Below are positions 50,745 through 58,672 of a DNA stretch of 64,000 bases, piece after piece. The position numbers were made by a program, and so were the translations under genes. This stretch comes from Saccharothrix sp. (GTDB lineage: Bacteria; Actinomycetota; Actinomycetes; Mycobacteriales; Pseudonocardiaceae). The DNA lies in contig NZ_JAPSLK010000003.1 in the NCBI RefSeq assembly GCF_031180885.1, positions 201,444 to 265,443 of the forward strand, given 5' to 3'. Each line of letters starts with the position of its first letter. The stretch's first letter is position 1. The notes beneath the pieces are model-generated. The model ran no database searches. It had not been told where the DNA came from and saw nothing but the letters and a program-made list of their open reading frames with translations.

Positions 50745-52138
50745 GTCTTTTCGATGGGGTCCCGGTGCTCGTGCGCCGGGACCCCATTGCGTGGCAACAA
50801 CTTCACCGCCAGTGCGGCGGCGGCGAGGGTGATCGCGCACGCGCCCAGGACGGCGTCGCGCGTGTTCCCGGCCGCTGCCGCGCCGACCAGGGCTCCGACG
50901 AACGTGGCTGCCGCTTCGCCGGTGAACAGGGCCGCGCCGACCCGGCCGAGCAGGGCGTTCGGGGTGACGCGTTGCAGCAGGGTCTGGGTGGTGGTGAGGA
51001 CGGCCGACCCGAACGCGCCGACCACGACGGCGGCTGTCAGTGCTGTTGGGATCGTCGGGGCGGCGAACAGCAGCGCGAAGCCCAGGGCTGTGCCGGCGAG
51101 CGCGGCGGCGAGGAGCGGGGCGGGTCGGTGCAGGAGGCGGCGGGTCGCGGGGGCGCCGAGCAGGAAGCCGACGCCGAGACCGGAGAGGACGAGACCGGTT
51201 TGGGTGGTGCCGCCGAGGGTGGTCGTGGCGTGCGGGACGAGCAGGGCGGTCAGGGCGGCGTTCGCGCCGAGGAAGAGCGCGGACACCAGGAACAAGGCCC
51301 CCGCCGTCCGATCCCTGCGCAGAAACCCTATGCCCGCAACAAGTTCACGCCACGACCCGGCACGCGGCCGCCGGGATGGTGCCTCGCGAGACTGCCGCCT
51401 CCGGGACCGTGATCGTGGCGACCGTGACGCTCGAGACCGTGGCCTGCGGCCCCCGTCTCCATCGTCCCACGAGGGTACGACAGTCGATCTTGAGCGCCCC
51501 TGGGGATCATTCTCCCACTCGGGTACGACATTCCGGTTTTCCCAGCCCCGGGGGTCATTCTCGCAGCCAGGTACGACACTTGTGCGGCTGATGGCCAGTG
51601 CGGAGATGAGGTAAGTCAGGGCGTCCGCGATGACCAGGACCTCCCAGCCAACCAAGCCGAGTAGGAGACCGCCCACGGGTGCGCCGATCAGGCGGATGGT
51701 GCCGTCCGTTGCCGTCGTGAGGGTGTTCGCGGCGGACAGCAGAGGGCCGGTGCCGACGATCGCCGGGACGTGGGCCTGCACCGCCGGCCGGAACACGACA
51801 GTGCCCACGCCCTCCAGCACCAGCGCCACGTACACCAGCCACACGTCGTCCGCCCCGCGGACCAGCAACAACACCGCCACCGCCGCCGCCCGCAGCACGT
51901 CCGCCGCCCCCAGCACCACCCGCCGGTCCCACCGGTCCACCACCGCACCCGCCACCGGCCCCAGGATCACCGGGGGCAGGAACTCGGCGGCCAAGGTCAG
52001 GCCGGCGGCAGTGGGTGAGCCGGTCAGGTGCAGGACGTGGGCGGGTACCGCGACCACCAGCAGCCACGTGCCCAGGGAGCCGACCGTCCGACCCAGCCAC
52101 AGCAGGCGGAAGTCGCGGACACGCAACGAAGCGAACAC
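50741..52138 (-). CDS. MFS transporter with a repeat-derived central loop
   Basis: A 465-residue major facilitator of the MFS_3 (TMS5-like) type: FASLRVRDFRLLWLGRTVGS start, GPVAGAVVDRWDRRVVLGAA in the A-motif loop, and TLLQRVTPNALLGRVGAALF in helix 10-11 region. About residues 187-265 form an unusual Arg/Ser/Pro-rich central loop containing three 16-residue repeats made by the DNA repeat at 51435-51578. GTG 52138 is preferred because GAGGGGG precedes it; GTG 52165 is upstream. It is divergent from an XRE regulator that may control it. Likely a drug or metabolite efflux pump. Confidence 0.85.
   Translation of the reverse strand: MFASLRVRDFRLLWLGRTVGSLGTWLLVVAVPAHVLHLTGSPTAAGLTLAAEFLPPVILGPVAGAVVDRWDRRVVLGAADVLRAAAVAVLLLVRGADDVWLVYVALVLEGVGTVVFRPAVQAHVPAIVGTGPLLSAANTLTTATDGTIRLIGAPVGGLLLGLVGWEVLVIADALTYLISALAISRTSVVPGCENDPRGWENRNVVPEWENDPQGRSRSTVVPSWDDGDGGRRPRSRASRSPRSRSRRRQSREAPSRRPRAGSWRELVAGIGFLRRDRTAGALFLVSALFLGANAALTALLVPHATTTLGGTTQTGLVLSGLGVGFLLGAPATRRLLHRPAPLLAAALAGTALGFALLFAAPTIPTALTAAVVVGAFGSAVLTTTQTLLQRVTPNALLGRVGAALFTGEAAATFVGALVGAAAAGNTRDAVLGACAITLAAAALAVKLLPRNGVPAHEHRDPIEKT
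50756..50785. terminator. Hairpin after kamA within the 3' end of the MFS gene
   Basis: GGGGTCCCGG (50756-50765) pairs perfectly with CCGGGACCCC (50776-50785) around a ten-base loop, 12 bases after the kamA stop. It probably ends kamA transcription although it lies inside the coding sequence of the convergent MFS gene. Confidence 0.5.
51435..51578 (-). repeat. Three tandem 48-base units of the dispersed repeat, in frame in the MFS gene
   Basis: On the minus strand units start at 51578, 51530 and 51482, exactly 48 bases apart. Each starts TGTCGTACC and has GAGAATGA or GACGATGG in its middle. They translate as SVVPGCENDPRGWENR, NVVPEWENDPQGRSRS and TVVPSWDDGDGGRRPR. The last unit ends like the intergenic copies at 5770 and 37344. 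The 48-base period keeps the reading frame. Confidence 0.8.
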
Positions 52139-52156
52139 CGGCAGCCCCCTCTGCAC

Positions 52157-52199
52157 TATTCTCACAAGATAGCCAGCGGGAGAAGTATTCTGTCAAGAT
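52157..52199. promoter_or_regulatory. Direct repeat TATTCTnnCAAGAT between MFS and XRE genes
   Basis: TATTCTCACAAGAT (52157-52170) and TATTCTGTCAAGAT (52186-52199) are 29 bases apart in the gap between the divergent starts. TATTCT also resembles a -10 box. The arrangement suits binding of the adjacent XRE regulator to both promoters. Confidence 0.5.
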
Positions 52200-52210
52200 G
52201 GGATGACGGC

Positions 52211-52642
52211 ATGACGCTCGGAGCACGGCTGCGGGCACTGCGCGCGGCCAGTGGGCGGACGGTTGCGGCAGTCGCGGCGGACGCGGGACTGTCCGTGCCC
52301 TACGTCGCCAACCTGGAGAACGACCGGGGCAACCCCACCGTCGACGCGTTGACCAGGCTCGCGACCGCCCTCGGCACCACGCTCAACGTCGACCTCGGCC
52401 CCTCCCCCGCCCCGCCCGAACTGCCCCCGAGCCTGGTCCGCCTCGGCCGCAGCGCGCGGTTCCACAAAGACCTGGACACCCTCGCCCACCACACCGGCAC
52501 GCCACCGCAAGAACTCGCCGCCGCCGTGCTCGACGTGCTCGCCCGCATGGCCGCCCTGACCAACCGGGAACCCACCGAACGCGACTGGCACCGGCTCCTC
52601 GACGCCCTCCTCCTGGTCACCGCTCACCCGTCCGACCGGTGA
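52211..52642 (+). CDS. XRE-family helix-turn-helix regulator
   Basis: A 143-residue regulator. The XRE domain is MTLGARLRALRAASGRTVAA with AVAADAGLSVPYVANLENDR, then NPTVDALTRLATALGTTLNV. The C-terminal part (SARFHKDLDTLAHHTGTPPQ, ELAAAVLDVLARMAAL) is helical and not a known sensor. It is divergent from the MFS gene, with direct repeats between, so it may repress itself and the transporter. Its end overlaps the convergent CPBP gene by 26 bases. Confidence 0.88.
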   Translation: MTLGARLRALRAASGRTVAAVAADAGLSVPYVANLENDRGNPTVDALTRLATALGTTLNVDLGPSPAPPELPPSLVRLGRSARFHKDLDTLAHHTGTPPQELAAAVLDVLARMAALTNREPTERDWHRLLDALLLVTAHPSDR

Positions 52643-53390
52643 CCAGCAGCCACCCCGCCACCACCGCGATCGGCACGCTCAGCACGACCGTCACCACCGT
52701 CGCGTCCACCCCCGGCAGCATCGACCCGACCAGCAGCGACAGCACCATGTTGTTGCCCGCGTGCGCGAGACTCGCCGTCCACACCGTGCCGCTGTCCAGC
52801 CGCAACCAGCTCAGCACCACCTCCTGGCACAGGAACGACACCGTCCACACCGCCAGCCCCACGACGACGTTGCCGAACTCGACGTAACCGGTGAACGCCA
52901 ACGGGTAGTGCCACACCGCCCACACCAGCCCGGTCGCCACCGTCGCCGCGGTCGGCCGCCCCGGGAACAACCGCAGCCGCAGGTAGCTGGTCCACCCGAA
53001 CTCCTCACCCCAGTACACCGGCGTCAACAACGGCACCCCGACCAGCAGCACCAGGACCACCTGCCACGACACCGGAGCCAGATCGAACCCCCACAGCCCA
53101 GCCACACCGGCCGCCACCGCCACGAACACGAACGGCGCCAGCCACGCGAGCAGGTAGTGCCACCACGCCTGACGCAGCCGCAACGCCAGACCCGCGTCGG
53201 CGAAACCCTCGCCGCGCAGGCGCACCACCAGCGCCCCGATCGCCGGGGCGAACGCGAACGGCAGCTGCACCCACGGGTTCGCGGTCGAGTACCCGAGCAG
53301 GGCCGCGCCGATCATGCCCGCCCAGGCCAGGGCGAAGGTCAGCAGGAGGAACACCCGGACGCCTCGGGGCCGGGTCGCGGTGATCGTCAT
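52617..53390 (-). CDS. CPBP-family intramembrane metalloprotease
   Basis: A 257-residue membrane protein with about eight transmembrane helices. The CPBP/Abi signature is present: EE in PVYWGEEFGWTSYLRLRLFP, the second site ATGLVWAVWHYPLAFTG, and HAGNN near the end (SLAHAGNNMVLSLLVGSMLP). The Glu and His residues would hold the catalytic metal. Members process prenylated or signal proteins and give bacteriocin self-immunity. No peptide-bacteriocin gene is adjacent. The start ATG is at 53390. Confidence 0.9.
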   Translation of the reverse strand: MTITATRPRGVRVFLLLTFALAWAGMIGAALLGYSTANPWVQLPFAFAPAIGALVVRLRGEGFADAGLALRLRQAWWHYLLAWLAPFVFVAVAAGVAGLWGFDLAPVSWQVVLVLLVGVPLLTPVYWGEEFGWTSYLRLRLFPGRPTAATVATGLVWAVWHYPLAFTGYVEFGNVVVGLAVWTVSFLCQEVVLSWLRLDSGTVWTASLAHAGNNMVLSLLVGSMLPGVDATVVTVVLSVPIAVVAGWLLVTGRTGER

Positions 53391-53511
53391 GCGGGTCAGC
53401 AGACCAGCGCACCGGCCGGTCGATCACTACCACTGGATGGCCTCACGGGGGTATGGCCAGACCTACCCCGGGAGTACGCGCGAACCCACCGACAGCGAGG
53501 TGTGACTGGGC

Positions 53512-53517
53512 TAGCGT
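53512..53517 (+). promoter_or_regulatory. TAGCGT box before the histidine kinase GTG (leaderless promoter)
   Basis: TAGCGT ends seven bases before the GTG at 53525 and fits TAnnnT with transcription starting at the start codon. Confidence 0.5.
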
Positions 53518-53524
53518 CGCAGAA

Positions 53525-54763
53525 GTGATCTTCTGGAAAGCCTTGCGGGGGCGGGACTTCCTGGTGACCCGGTGGCCGTGGCGGGCGTTGGCGCACGTCG
53601 CGGGGACGCCGGTCGTCGCTGCCGTGGTCGCGGTGCCGGTCGGGTTGTTGAGCCTGCCTGGGGTGCTGGCGTTGTCGCCGACGCAGTCGGCGGGTGCGCG
53701 GGTGGTGTTCGCGGTGGTGGGGTTGGCGGTGCTGGGGGCGGGGCTGCCGTGGGTGGCGCGGCCGTTGGCGCGGCTGGAGCGGTGGCGGTTGCGACTGCTG
53801 GAACCCCAGCGACGGCTGCACCACCCGCCGACGGGGTACCGGGACGCGGCGACGTGGCGGGAGGTCGCCTACGCGGTGCTGCTGCTGACGTTGGGGCCGC
53901 TGGTGTACGTGCCGGCGTTCCTGGTCGCGGCGTTCCCGTTCATGCTGCTGGGCGGGCCGTTGTTGCTGACGGGCGCGGACGGTCCGGTGGCGTTGGGGTT
54001 CGTGGTGACGGACTCCGTGGGTGAGGCGTTGGGGTACGCGGCGGTCGGGTTGGTGGTGCTGCCGGCGGTGCCCTACCTGTGGTCGGTGGTGGCGGGAGCG
54101 CACGGCGCGGTGGCACGGGCGTTGCTGCACGACGACGAGCGGCTGGCGGAGGTGGCGCGGTCGCGGGCGCGGCTGGTGGACGGGTTCGACGCCGAACGGC
54201 GGCGCATCGAGCGGGACCTGCACGACGGGGCGCAGGAGAAGCTGGTCGGGCTGACGCTGCGGCTGGGCCTGGCGCGGCTGGACGTGCCCGCCGACTCCCC
54301 CGCGCACGAGCACGTCACGCGGGCGCACGAGGAGGCCAAGCAGGTGATGGCCGAGCTGCGGGAACTGGTGCGCGGCATCCACCCGAAGGTCCTGGCGGAC
54401 CGGGGCCTGGCGGCGGCGCTGGAGGACCTGGCCGACCGCGGGCCGGTGCCGGTGGAGCTCCGGGCGGACCTGCCCCGGCTGCCCCCGCACGTCGAGTCGA
54501 CCGCGTACTTCGTGGTCGCCGAGGCGCTGACCAACGTGGCCCGGCACAGCGGCGCGACGACCGCGTCGGTGACGGCGTCCGCTTCGGACCGGCTGCTGGT
54601 GGTGGAGGTGCGCGACGACGGGCGCGGCGGGGCCGATCCGGCGGGTGGGACCGGGTTGACCGGCCTGGCCGACCGGGTGGCGGTGCTCGACGGGCGGATG
54701 GCGCTGTCCAGCCCGGTCGGCGGGCCGACCCTGGTGCGGGTGGAGCTGCCGTGGTCCGCGTAG
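53525..54763 (+). CDS. Sensor histidine kinase, NarL-type (HisKA_3)
   Basis: A 412-residue kinase. The membrane part has about four to five helices ([60 protein letters not shown]) with a short cytoplasmic loop. The phospho-acceptor His is in [20 protein letters not shown], followed by the HATPase with [15 protein letters not shown] and [20 protein letters not shown]. No extracellular sensing domain is visible. It overlaps its response regulator gene by 13 bases. Confidence 0.92.
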   Translation: MIFWKALRGRDFLVTRWPWRALAHVAGTPVVAAVVAVPVGLLSLPGVLALSPTQSAGARVVFAVVGLAVLGAGLPWVARPLARLERWRLRLLEPQRRLHHPPTGYRDAATWREVAYAVLLLTLGPLVYVPAFLVAAFPFMLLGGPLLLTGADGPVALGFVVTDSVGEALGYAAVGLVVLPAVPYLWSVVAGAHGAVARALLHDDERLAEVARSRARLVDGFDAERRRIERDLHDGAQEKLVGLTLRLGLARLDVPADSPAHEHVTRAHEEAKQVMAELRELVRGIHPKVLADRGLAAALEDLADRGPVPVELRADLPRLPPHVESTAYFVVAEALTNVARHSGATTASVTASASDRLLVVEVRDDGRGGADPAGGTGLTGLADRVAVLDGRMALSSPVGGPTLVRVELPWSA

Positions 54764-55398
54764 TGCTGGCCGAGGACGGCGTGCTGCTGCGCGAGGGGCT
54801 GGCCGGGCTGCTGGCCCGGTTCGGCCTGGACGTGGTCGCCGCCGTCGGGGACGCCGACGCCCTGGTCGCCGCCGTCGCCGAGCACCGGCCCGACCTGGTG
54901 GTGACCGACGTGCGGATGCCGCCCGGGTTCACCGACGAGGGCCTGCGCGCGGCCTTGGCGTTGCGCCACGACCACCCGGGCCTGCCGGTGGTGGCGCTGA
55001 GCCAGTACGTGGACCGGGGACTGGCCGCCGACCTGCTCGACGCGCACGGAGGGGTCGGCTACCTGCTCAAGGACCGGGTGGTGGACGTGGAGGAGTTCGC
55101 GGCGACCCTGCGGCGCGTCGCGGCCGGTGGCACCGCGATCGACCCGGAGGTCGTCCGCCGGCTGCTGGCCCGCCGCCGAGACCCGCTGGAACGCCTGTCC
55201 CCGCGCGAACGCGAAGTCCTCGCCCTGCTCGCCGAAGGCCGCTCGAACACCGCCATCGCCCGCGACCTGGTGGTCAGCGAGGCCGCCGTGGGCAAGCACG
55301 TGGGCAACATCCTGGCCAAGCTCGGCCTCCCACCCGACGACGACACCAACCGCCGCGTCCTCGCCGTCCTGGCCTACCTACGTAGCCCGAACGGGTGA
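54751..55398 (+). CDS. Response regulator, NarL/FixJ-type
   Basis: A 215-residue response regulator: [20 protein letters not shown] with the acidic pocket, phospho-acceptor Asp in [18 protein letters not shown], Lys in [11 protein letters not shown], and a LuxR-type HTH ([20 protein letters not shown] followed by [20 protein letters not shown]). The GTG at 54751 lies in the kinase coding end. Its target genes are unknown; the unlinked peptidase gene downstream, 70 bases away, is a candidate. Confidence 0.92.
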   Translation: MVRVVLAEDGVLLREGLAGLLARFGLDVVAAVGDADALVAAVAEHRPDLVVTDVRMPPGFTDEGLRAALALRHDHPGLPVVALSQYVDRGLAADLLDAHGGVGYLLKDRVVDVEEFAATLRRVAAGGTAIDPEVVRRLLARRRDPLERLSPREREVLALLAEGRSNTAIARDLVVSEAAVGKHVGNILAKLGLPPDDDTNRRVLAVLAYLRSPNG

Positions 55399-55468
55399 AC
55401 CACCGTTACGCCCTGCGGTCGTCGGCGACAGAACAGGCATACGACGCCCGGCCGATTGGGGACAGATC

Positions 55469-56266
55469 ATGGCCGACTACGAGATCTACGAAGCGCGCGC
55501 CGACGCCGGACGTGCGCTGGAAGTGGCCGAGACGACCTCGCCGTTCACCATCACGGTGAAGTTCGTCGGCGGGTTGAGCGAGACGCAGAAGGCCGCGTTC
55601 AAGCACGCCGCCGACCGGTGGGCGCGGATCATCGTCGGGGACCTGCCGGACGTCACGCTCGACGGCGAGCGGATCGACGACGTGCTCATCCTCGCCGAGG
55701 GCGCGGACATCGACGGGGTGGACGGCATCCTCGGCGAGGCCGGGCCGACGCACATCCGGGTGGGCGGGCCGCCGTGCCGCGGGGTGATGCGGTTCGACAC
55801 GGCCGACCTGGCGCAGATGGAGGCCGAGCGGACGCTGGTCGACGTCATCACGCACGAGATGGGGCACGTGCTGGGCATCGGCACCCTCTGGGAGGGGCTG
55901 GTGGCCGACGTCGGCTCCGGCGACCCCCGCTACATCGGACGGGTGGCGATGGTCGAGTACGAGGCGTTGCAGGGTGACGGCGAGTTCGAGACCGTGCCGG
56001 TGGAGAACCGGGGCGGCGAGGGCACGCGGGACAGCCACTGGCGCGAGTCGGTCTTCCGCAACGAGCTGATGTCCAGCGCGATCGGCGAGGTCGGCAACCC
56101 GATCAGCCGGCTCACCGCGGCCTCGCTCATCGACCTGGGCTACCAGGTGGACCTCGACGCGGCCGAACCGTACCGGCTGCCGACCGGCGGGCTGGAGGCC
56201 GTGGAACCGGTGCGGCGGCACGGCGAGTTCGTGCGCCCGCGGGTCGAGGTCGTCGCCCCCGAGTGA
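55469..56266 (+). CDS. Leishmanolysin-like zinc peptidase without signal peptide
   Basis: A 265-residue protein beginning MADYEIYEARADAGRALEVA. The zinc site HEMGHVLGIGTLW is at residues 129-141 (HExxHxxG followed by W), as in leishmanolysin-like PEP-CTERM and M8-related bacterial proteins. The preceding region (FTITVKFVGGLSETQKAAFK HAADRW) is the family-typical N-terminal strand and helix. A Met-turn may be ELMSSAIGEVGNPISRLTAA. No signal sequence, propeptide or transmembrane helix is seen. Confidence 0.82.
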   Translation: MADYEIYEARADAGRALEVAETTSPFTITVKFVGGLSETQKAAFKHAADRWARIIVGDLPDVTLDGERIDDVLILAEGADIDGVDGILGEAGPTHIRVGGPPCRGVMRFDTADLAQMEAERTLVDVITHEMGHVLGIGTLWEGLVADVGSGDPRYIGRVAMVEYEALQGDGEFETVPVENRGGEGTRDSHWRESVFRNELMSSAIGEVGNPISRLTAASLIDLGYQVDLDAAEPYRLPTGGLEAVEPVRRHGEFVRPRVEVVAPE

Positions 56267-56274
56267 TCCACCCC

Positions 56275-56330
56275 GGAGGAGTCCGGTACCGAGGAGTCCG
56301 GTACCGAGGTCCGGTACGGAGGAATCCGCT
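56275..56330 (+). repeat. Short tandem repeat GAGGAGTCCGGTACC
   Basis: GAGGAGTCCGGTACC occurs twice in a row, from 56276 and 56291, followed by the shortened copies GAGGTCCGGTAC and GGAGGAATCCG, between the peptidase and the next gene. Each carries GGTACC. No known function. Confidence 0.6.
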
Positions 56331-56366
56331 CCCGCGCAATGACCTCGGCGGCCTACGCTGCCGCGC

Positions 56367-56969
56367 GTGAAAGACATCGTGACCCTGTGGCGGCCCACCG
56401 GGCAGGCCGAGTTGGACCTCGTCGCCGGCTCCGGTTGGCGCGCCTGGCCGCCGCGCCTGCCCGACCAGCCGATCTTCTACCCCGTGGCCAACCGCTGGTA
56501 CGCGGTGAAGATCGCCCGCGAGTGGAACGTGCCGGCCGAGGGCGTCGGGTACGTGACCCGGTTCGACGTGGACGCCGCGTTCCTCGCCCGCTACCCCGTC
56601 CAGCAGGCCGGCGGGCGGGACGTGCTGGAGCACTGGGTGCCCGCGGAGGACATGGACGAGTTCAACGCGCACATCGTGGGTTCGATCGTGCGGGAGACCG
56701 AGTACCGGGCCGGTGTGGACGGTCCGGGCCTGCCCGACGCCTGGCGCGAGTACCTGGCGGGCGAGTCGTGGTTCCGGTCGGGGTTCCTGGCGGACGGGAC
56801 GTCCCTGACCGTGTTCACCCCGGCGGAGACATCCACTGTGGACGGTGGGGTCTTGGTCGGCGAGGACGGCGCCGGGCGGGCGGTCGTGCTGGACGCCCGG
56901 ACCGGCACCGTGACCCTCGGTGACGCGCGGCACGACCTCGCCGCGTTCGTCAGGCTCCTGGAGTGGTGA
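56367..56969 (+). CDS. Conserved actinobacterial protein of unknown function (often labelled ADP-ribosylation/crystallin J1)
   Basis: A 200-residue protein. The first half (MKDIVTLWRPTGQAELDLVA, GWRAWPPRLPDQPIFYPVAN, EGVGYVTRFDVDAAFLARYP, HWVPAEDMDEFNAHIVGSI) matches proteins commonly labelled ADP-ribosylation/crystallin J1 in actinobacteria, although the glycohydrolase motifs are absent. The second half ends DARHDLAAFVRLLEW and has a beta-rich domain like those of immunity-type SUKH or YrhB proteins. It overlaps the convergent PEP-mutase-like gene by 20 bases. Confidence 0.6.
   Translation: MKDIVTLWRPTGQAELDLVAGSGWRAWPPRLPDQPIFYPVANRWYAVKIAREWNVPAEGVGYVTRFDVDAAFLARYPVQQAGGRDVLEHWVPAEDMDEFNAHIVGSIVRETEYRAGVDGPGLPDAWREYLAGESWFRSGFLADGTSLTVFTPAETSTVDGGVLVGEDGAGRAVVLDARTGTVTLGDARHDLAAFVRLLEW
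56832..56842. repeat. TCCACTGTGGA palindrome in the 56.4 kb gene
   Basis: Third copy of the TCCACWGTGGA palindrome, in ATCCACTGTGGACGG context. Confidence 0.6.
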
Positions 56970-57369
56970 GCAGGCTGTTCATCAGGCCGTAGTCCACCGC
57001 GCCGGCCGGGTAGCCGTCGTCGGCGAGCACGCGGCGCGCGGACTCCAGCGCCACCCCGTACGCGGCCTCCGCGATGCCCTGGCCCACGCTCACCCGCGCC
57101 ACGCCCAACCCGGCCAGCTCGGCGACCGACGGGGACCCCGGCCCGGCCATCACGTTGAGCGGGACGTCGATGCCGCGGGCCAGGGCGGCGATGGTGTCCG
57201 GGTCGGCGACGCCGGGCACGAACACGCCGTCCGCGCCGGCGGCCAGGAACGCCTCCGCGCCCGCGTGCTCCACCAGCCGCGCGGAGGCGGCGTCCCACGC
57301 GTTCGGCAGCACCAGCACCGGGCCGGTGTGCAGGTCGCGGAACAGCTCGGCCTGGTCCTGCTGAGACAT
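56950..57369 (-). pseudogene. Isocitrate lyase/PEP mutase-family gene with an internal deletion
   Basis: 139 codons that join the N terminus of the family (MSQQDQAELFRDLHTGPVLV LPNAWDAASARLVEHAGAEA) directly to its C-terminal third (FLAAGADGVFVPGVADPDTI, PLNVMAGPGSPSVAELAGLG, VARVSVGQGIAEAAYGVALE and SARRVLADDGYPAGAVDYGL). Normal members have about 250-280 residues; the middle of the TIM barrel with the metal ligands and catalytic loop is missing. The join keeps the frame. It may be a relic or a small stable protein, but cannot be a working lyase. Confidence 0.75.
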
Positions 57370-57467
57370 CTCGTCGACTCGCCTGGTGATCGTTGTGCGG
57401 GCACCAGGATCGCCGCACGACTGACCCTTGTCTGGCCGGATTTCGACATCACCCCCGCTGGCGGACC

Positions 57468-58652
57468 TCAGCGCCGCAGGACGCGCGGGTCGGCGTGCAG
57501 GCGGTCGGTCAGCTTGACGGTGATGAACTCGTTGTTGTCGGGCTGGTTGGGCGTGCGGCCCGACGAGAACGGGAAGTTGTTGTCGTTCAACACCGCCAGC
57601 GTGCGGTCGTCGAGGATCAGGACGCTCTCGATGGTCGGGAACGGGAACCGGAACGGGCTGCCGAACCCGCCCAGGCCCCGCGGGTTGGCCAGGTCGAGCA
57701 GGTCGGCGACCAGGGTCTTGTCCAGCTTGCCGTCCCGGTCGCGGTCGCGCTTGTCGGCCAGGTAGATCTTCTTGACCTTGGCGTCCACGCCCTGCGCGCC
57801 GTCGCGTTCGATGACCAGCAGCCGGTTGCGGTCCACGGCGATCGACTCGCCGATGGCGTGCGTGGTCGAGTCCAGCGGGTAGGTCCAGCGGGTGTCGGTG
57901 TAGCGGCCGGCGGCCGGGTCGAACTCGTACAGGCGCAAGGTGCCCGGCTCGTCGCCGGCGACCGTGCCCTCCAGCAGGGCGTTGAGCGTCTTGCCGTCCG
58001 GGGACAGCGCCAGACCCTCGAAACCCTTGCTGCCTCCCAGGTTCGGGGTGCCGCTGGGGTTTTCCGGGGCGAACACGCCGGGGGTGGGCACGGGCGGTGC
58101 CAGCAGGCGTCCGGCGCGGTCGAAGTGCAGCAGGTACGGGCCGAACTCGTCACCGGCCCAGTAGGAGCCGTCGGGCAGGCGGACCAGTGACTCGACGTCG
58201 AAGTCCGCGCCGGTCAGCACGCGGTCCGGCCGGGTCAGCGGGAACGGGACGTGCCCGTTCGGGTCGGTCAGGTTGAGCCCGCCCACGACGTCCACGGCGC
58301 CGGAGGCGAAGTCCGGGGCGATGCGGTGGATGCGCAGCACGAAGTCGGCGCTGTTGGCCTTGCTGCCGTACCCGTTGTCCGACAACGCTTCGAACGTCCC
58401 GTCCGCGTTGCGCAGGACCGCGCTGAACCCCTGCACGGGCTGGTCGTCGAACGGCGTCGCCACCCCGTTGGCCGGGGAGATCGCCGCGCCGGACGGCTCG
58501 CTGGCGGGCACGAACGTCCGGGCCGGCAGCGCGGCGAACCCGGTCAACGCGGCCTGCCCGAACGCGCCCCGGGCCGGCTCCGCCTGCGCACCCGGAACCA
58601 CCAGGGCCGCCCCGGCGATCAGGGACAGACCGGCCACCAACGTCCTTCTCAT
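57468..58652 (-). CDS. Secreted esterase-like phytase-domain protein
   Basis: A 394-residue protein with a Sec signal peptide (MRRTLVAGLSLIAGAALVVP, cleavage after AQA). The mature protein is a beta-propeller of the esterase-like activity of phytase family (PF13449): GFSAVLRNADGTFEALSDNG YGSKANSADF, VESLVRLPDGSYWAGDEFGP, GFEGLALSPDGKTLNALLEG, ESVLILDDRTLAVLNDNNFP. The acidic residues could bind calcium. GAGGAGAG before the ATG at 58652 fixes the start. It probably acts on phosphoesters outside the cell. Confidence 0.9.
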   Translation of the reverse strand: MRRTLVAGLSLIAGAALVVPGAQAEPARGAFGQAALTGFAALPARTFVPASEPSGAAISPANGVATPFDDQPVQGFSAVLRNADGTFEALSDNGYGSKANSADFVLRIHRIAPDFASGAVDVVGGLNLTDPNGHVPFPLTRPDRVLTGADFDVESLVRLPDGSYWAGDEFGPYLLHFDRAGRLLAPPVPTPGVFAPENPSGTPNLGGSKGFEGLALSPDGKTLNALLEGTVAGDEPGTLRLYEFDPAAGRYTDTRWTYPLDSTTHAIGESIAVDRNRLLVIERDGAQGVDAKVKKIYLADKRDRDRDGKLDKTLVADLLDLANPRGLGGFGSPFRFPFPTIESVLILDDRTLAVLNDNNFPFSSGRTPNQPDNNEFITVKLTDRLHADPRVLRR

Positions 58653-58672
58653 CGAACTCTCCTCGAAACGGG

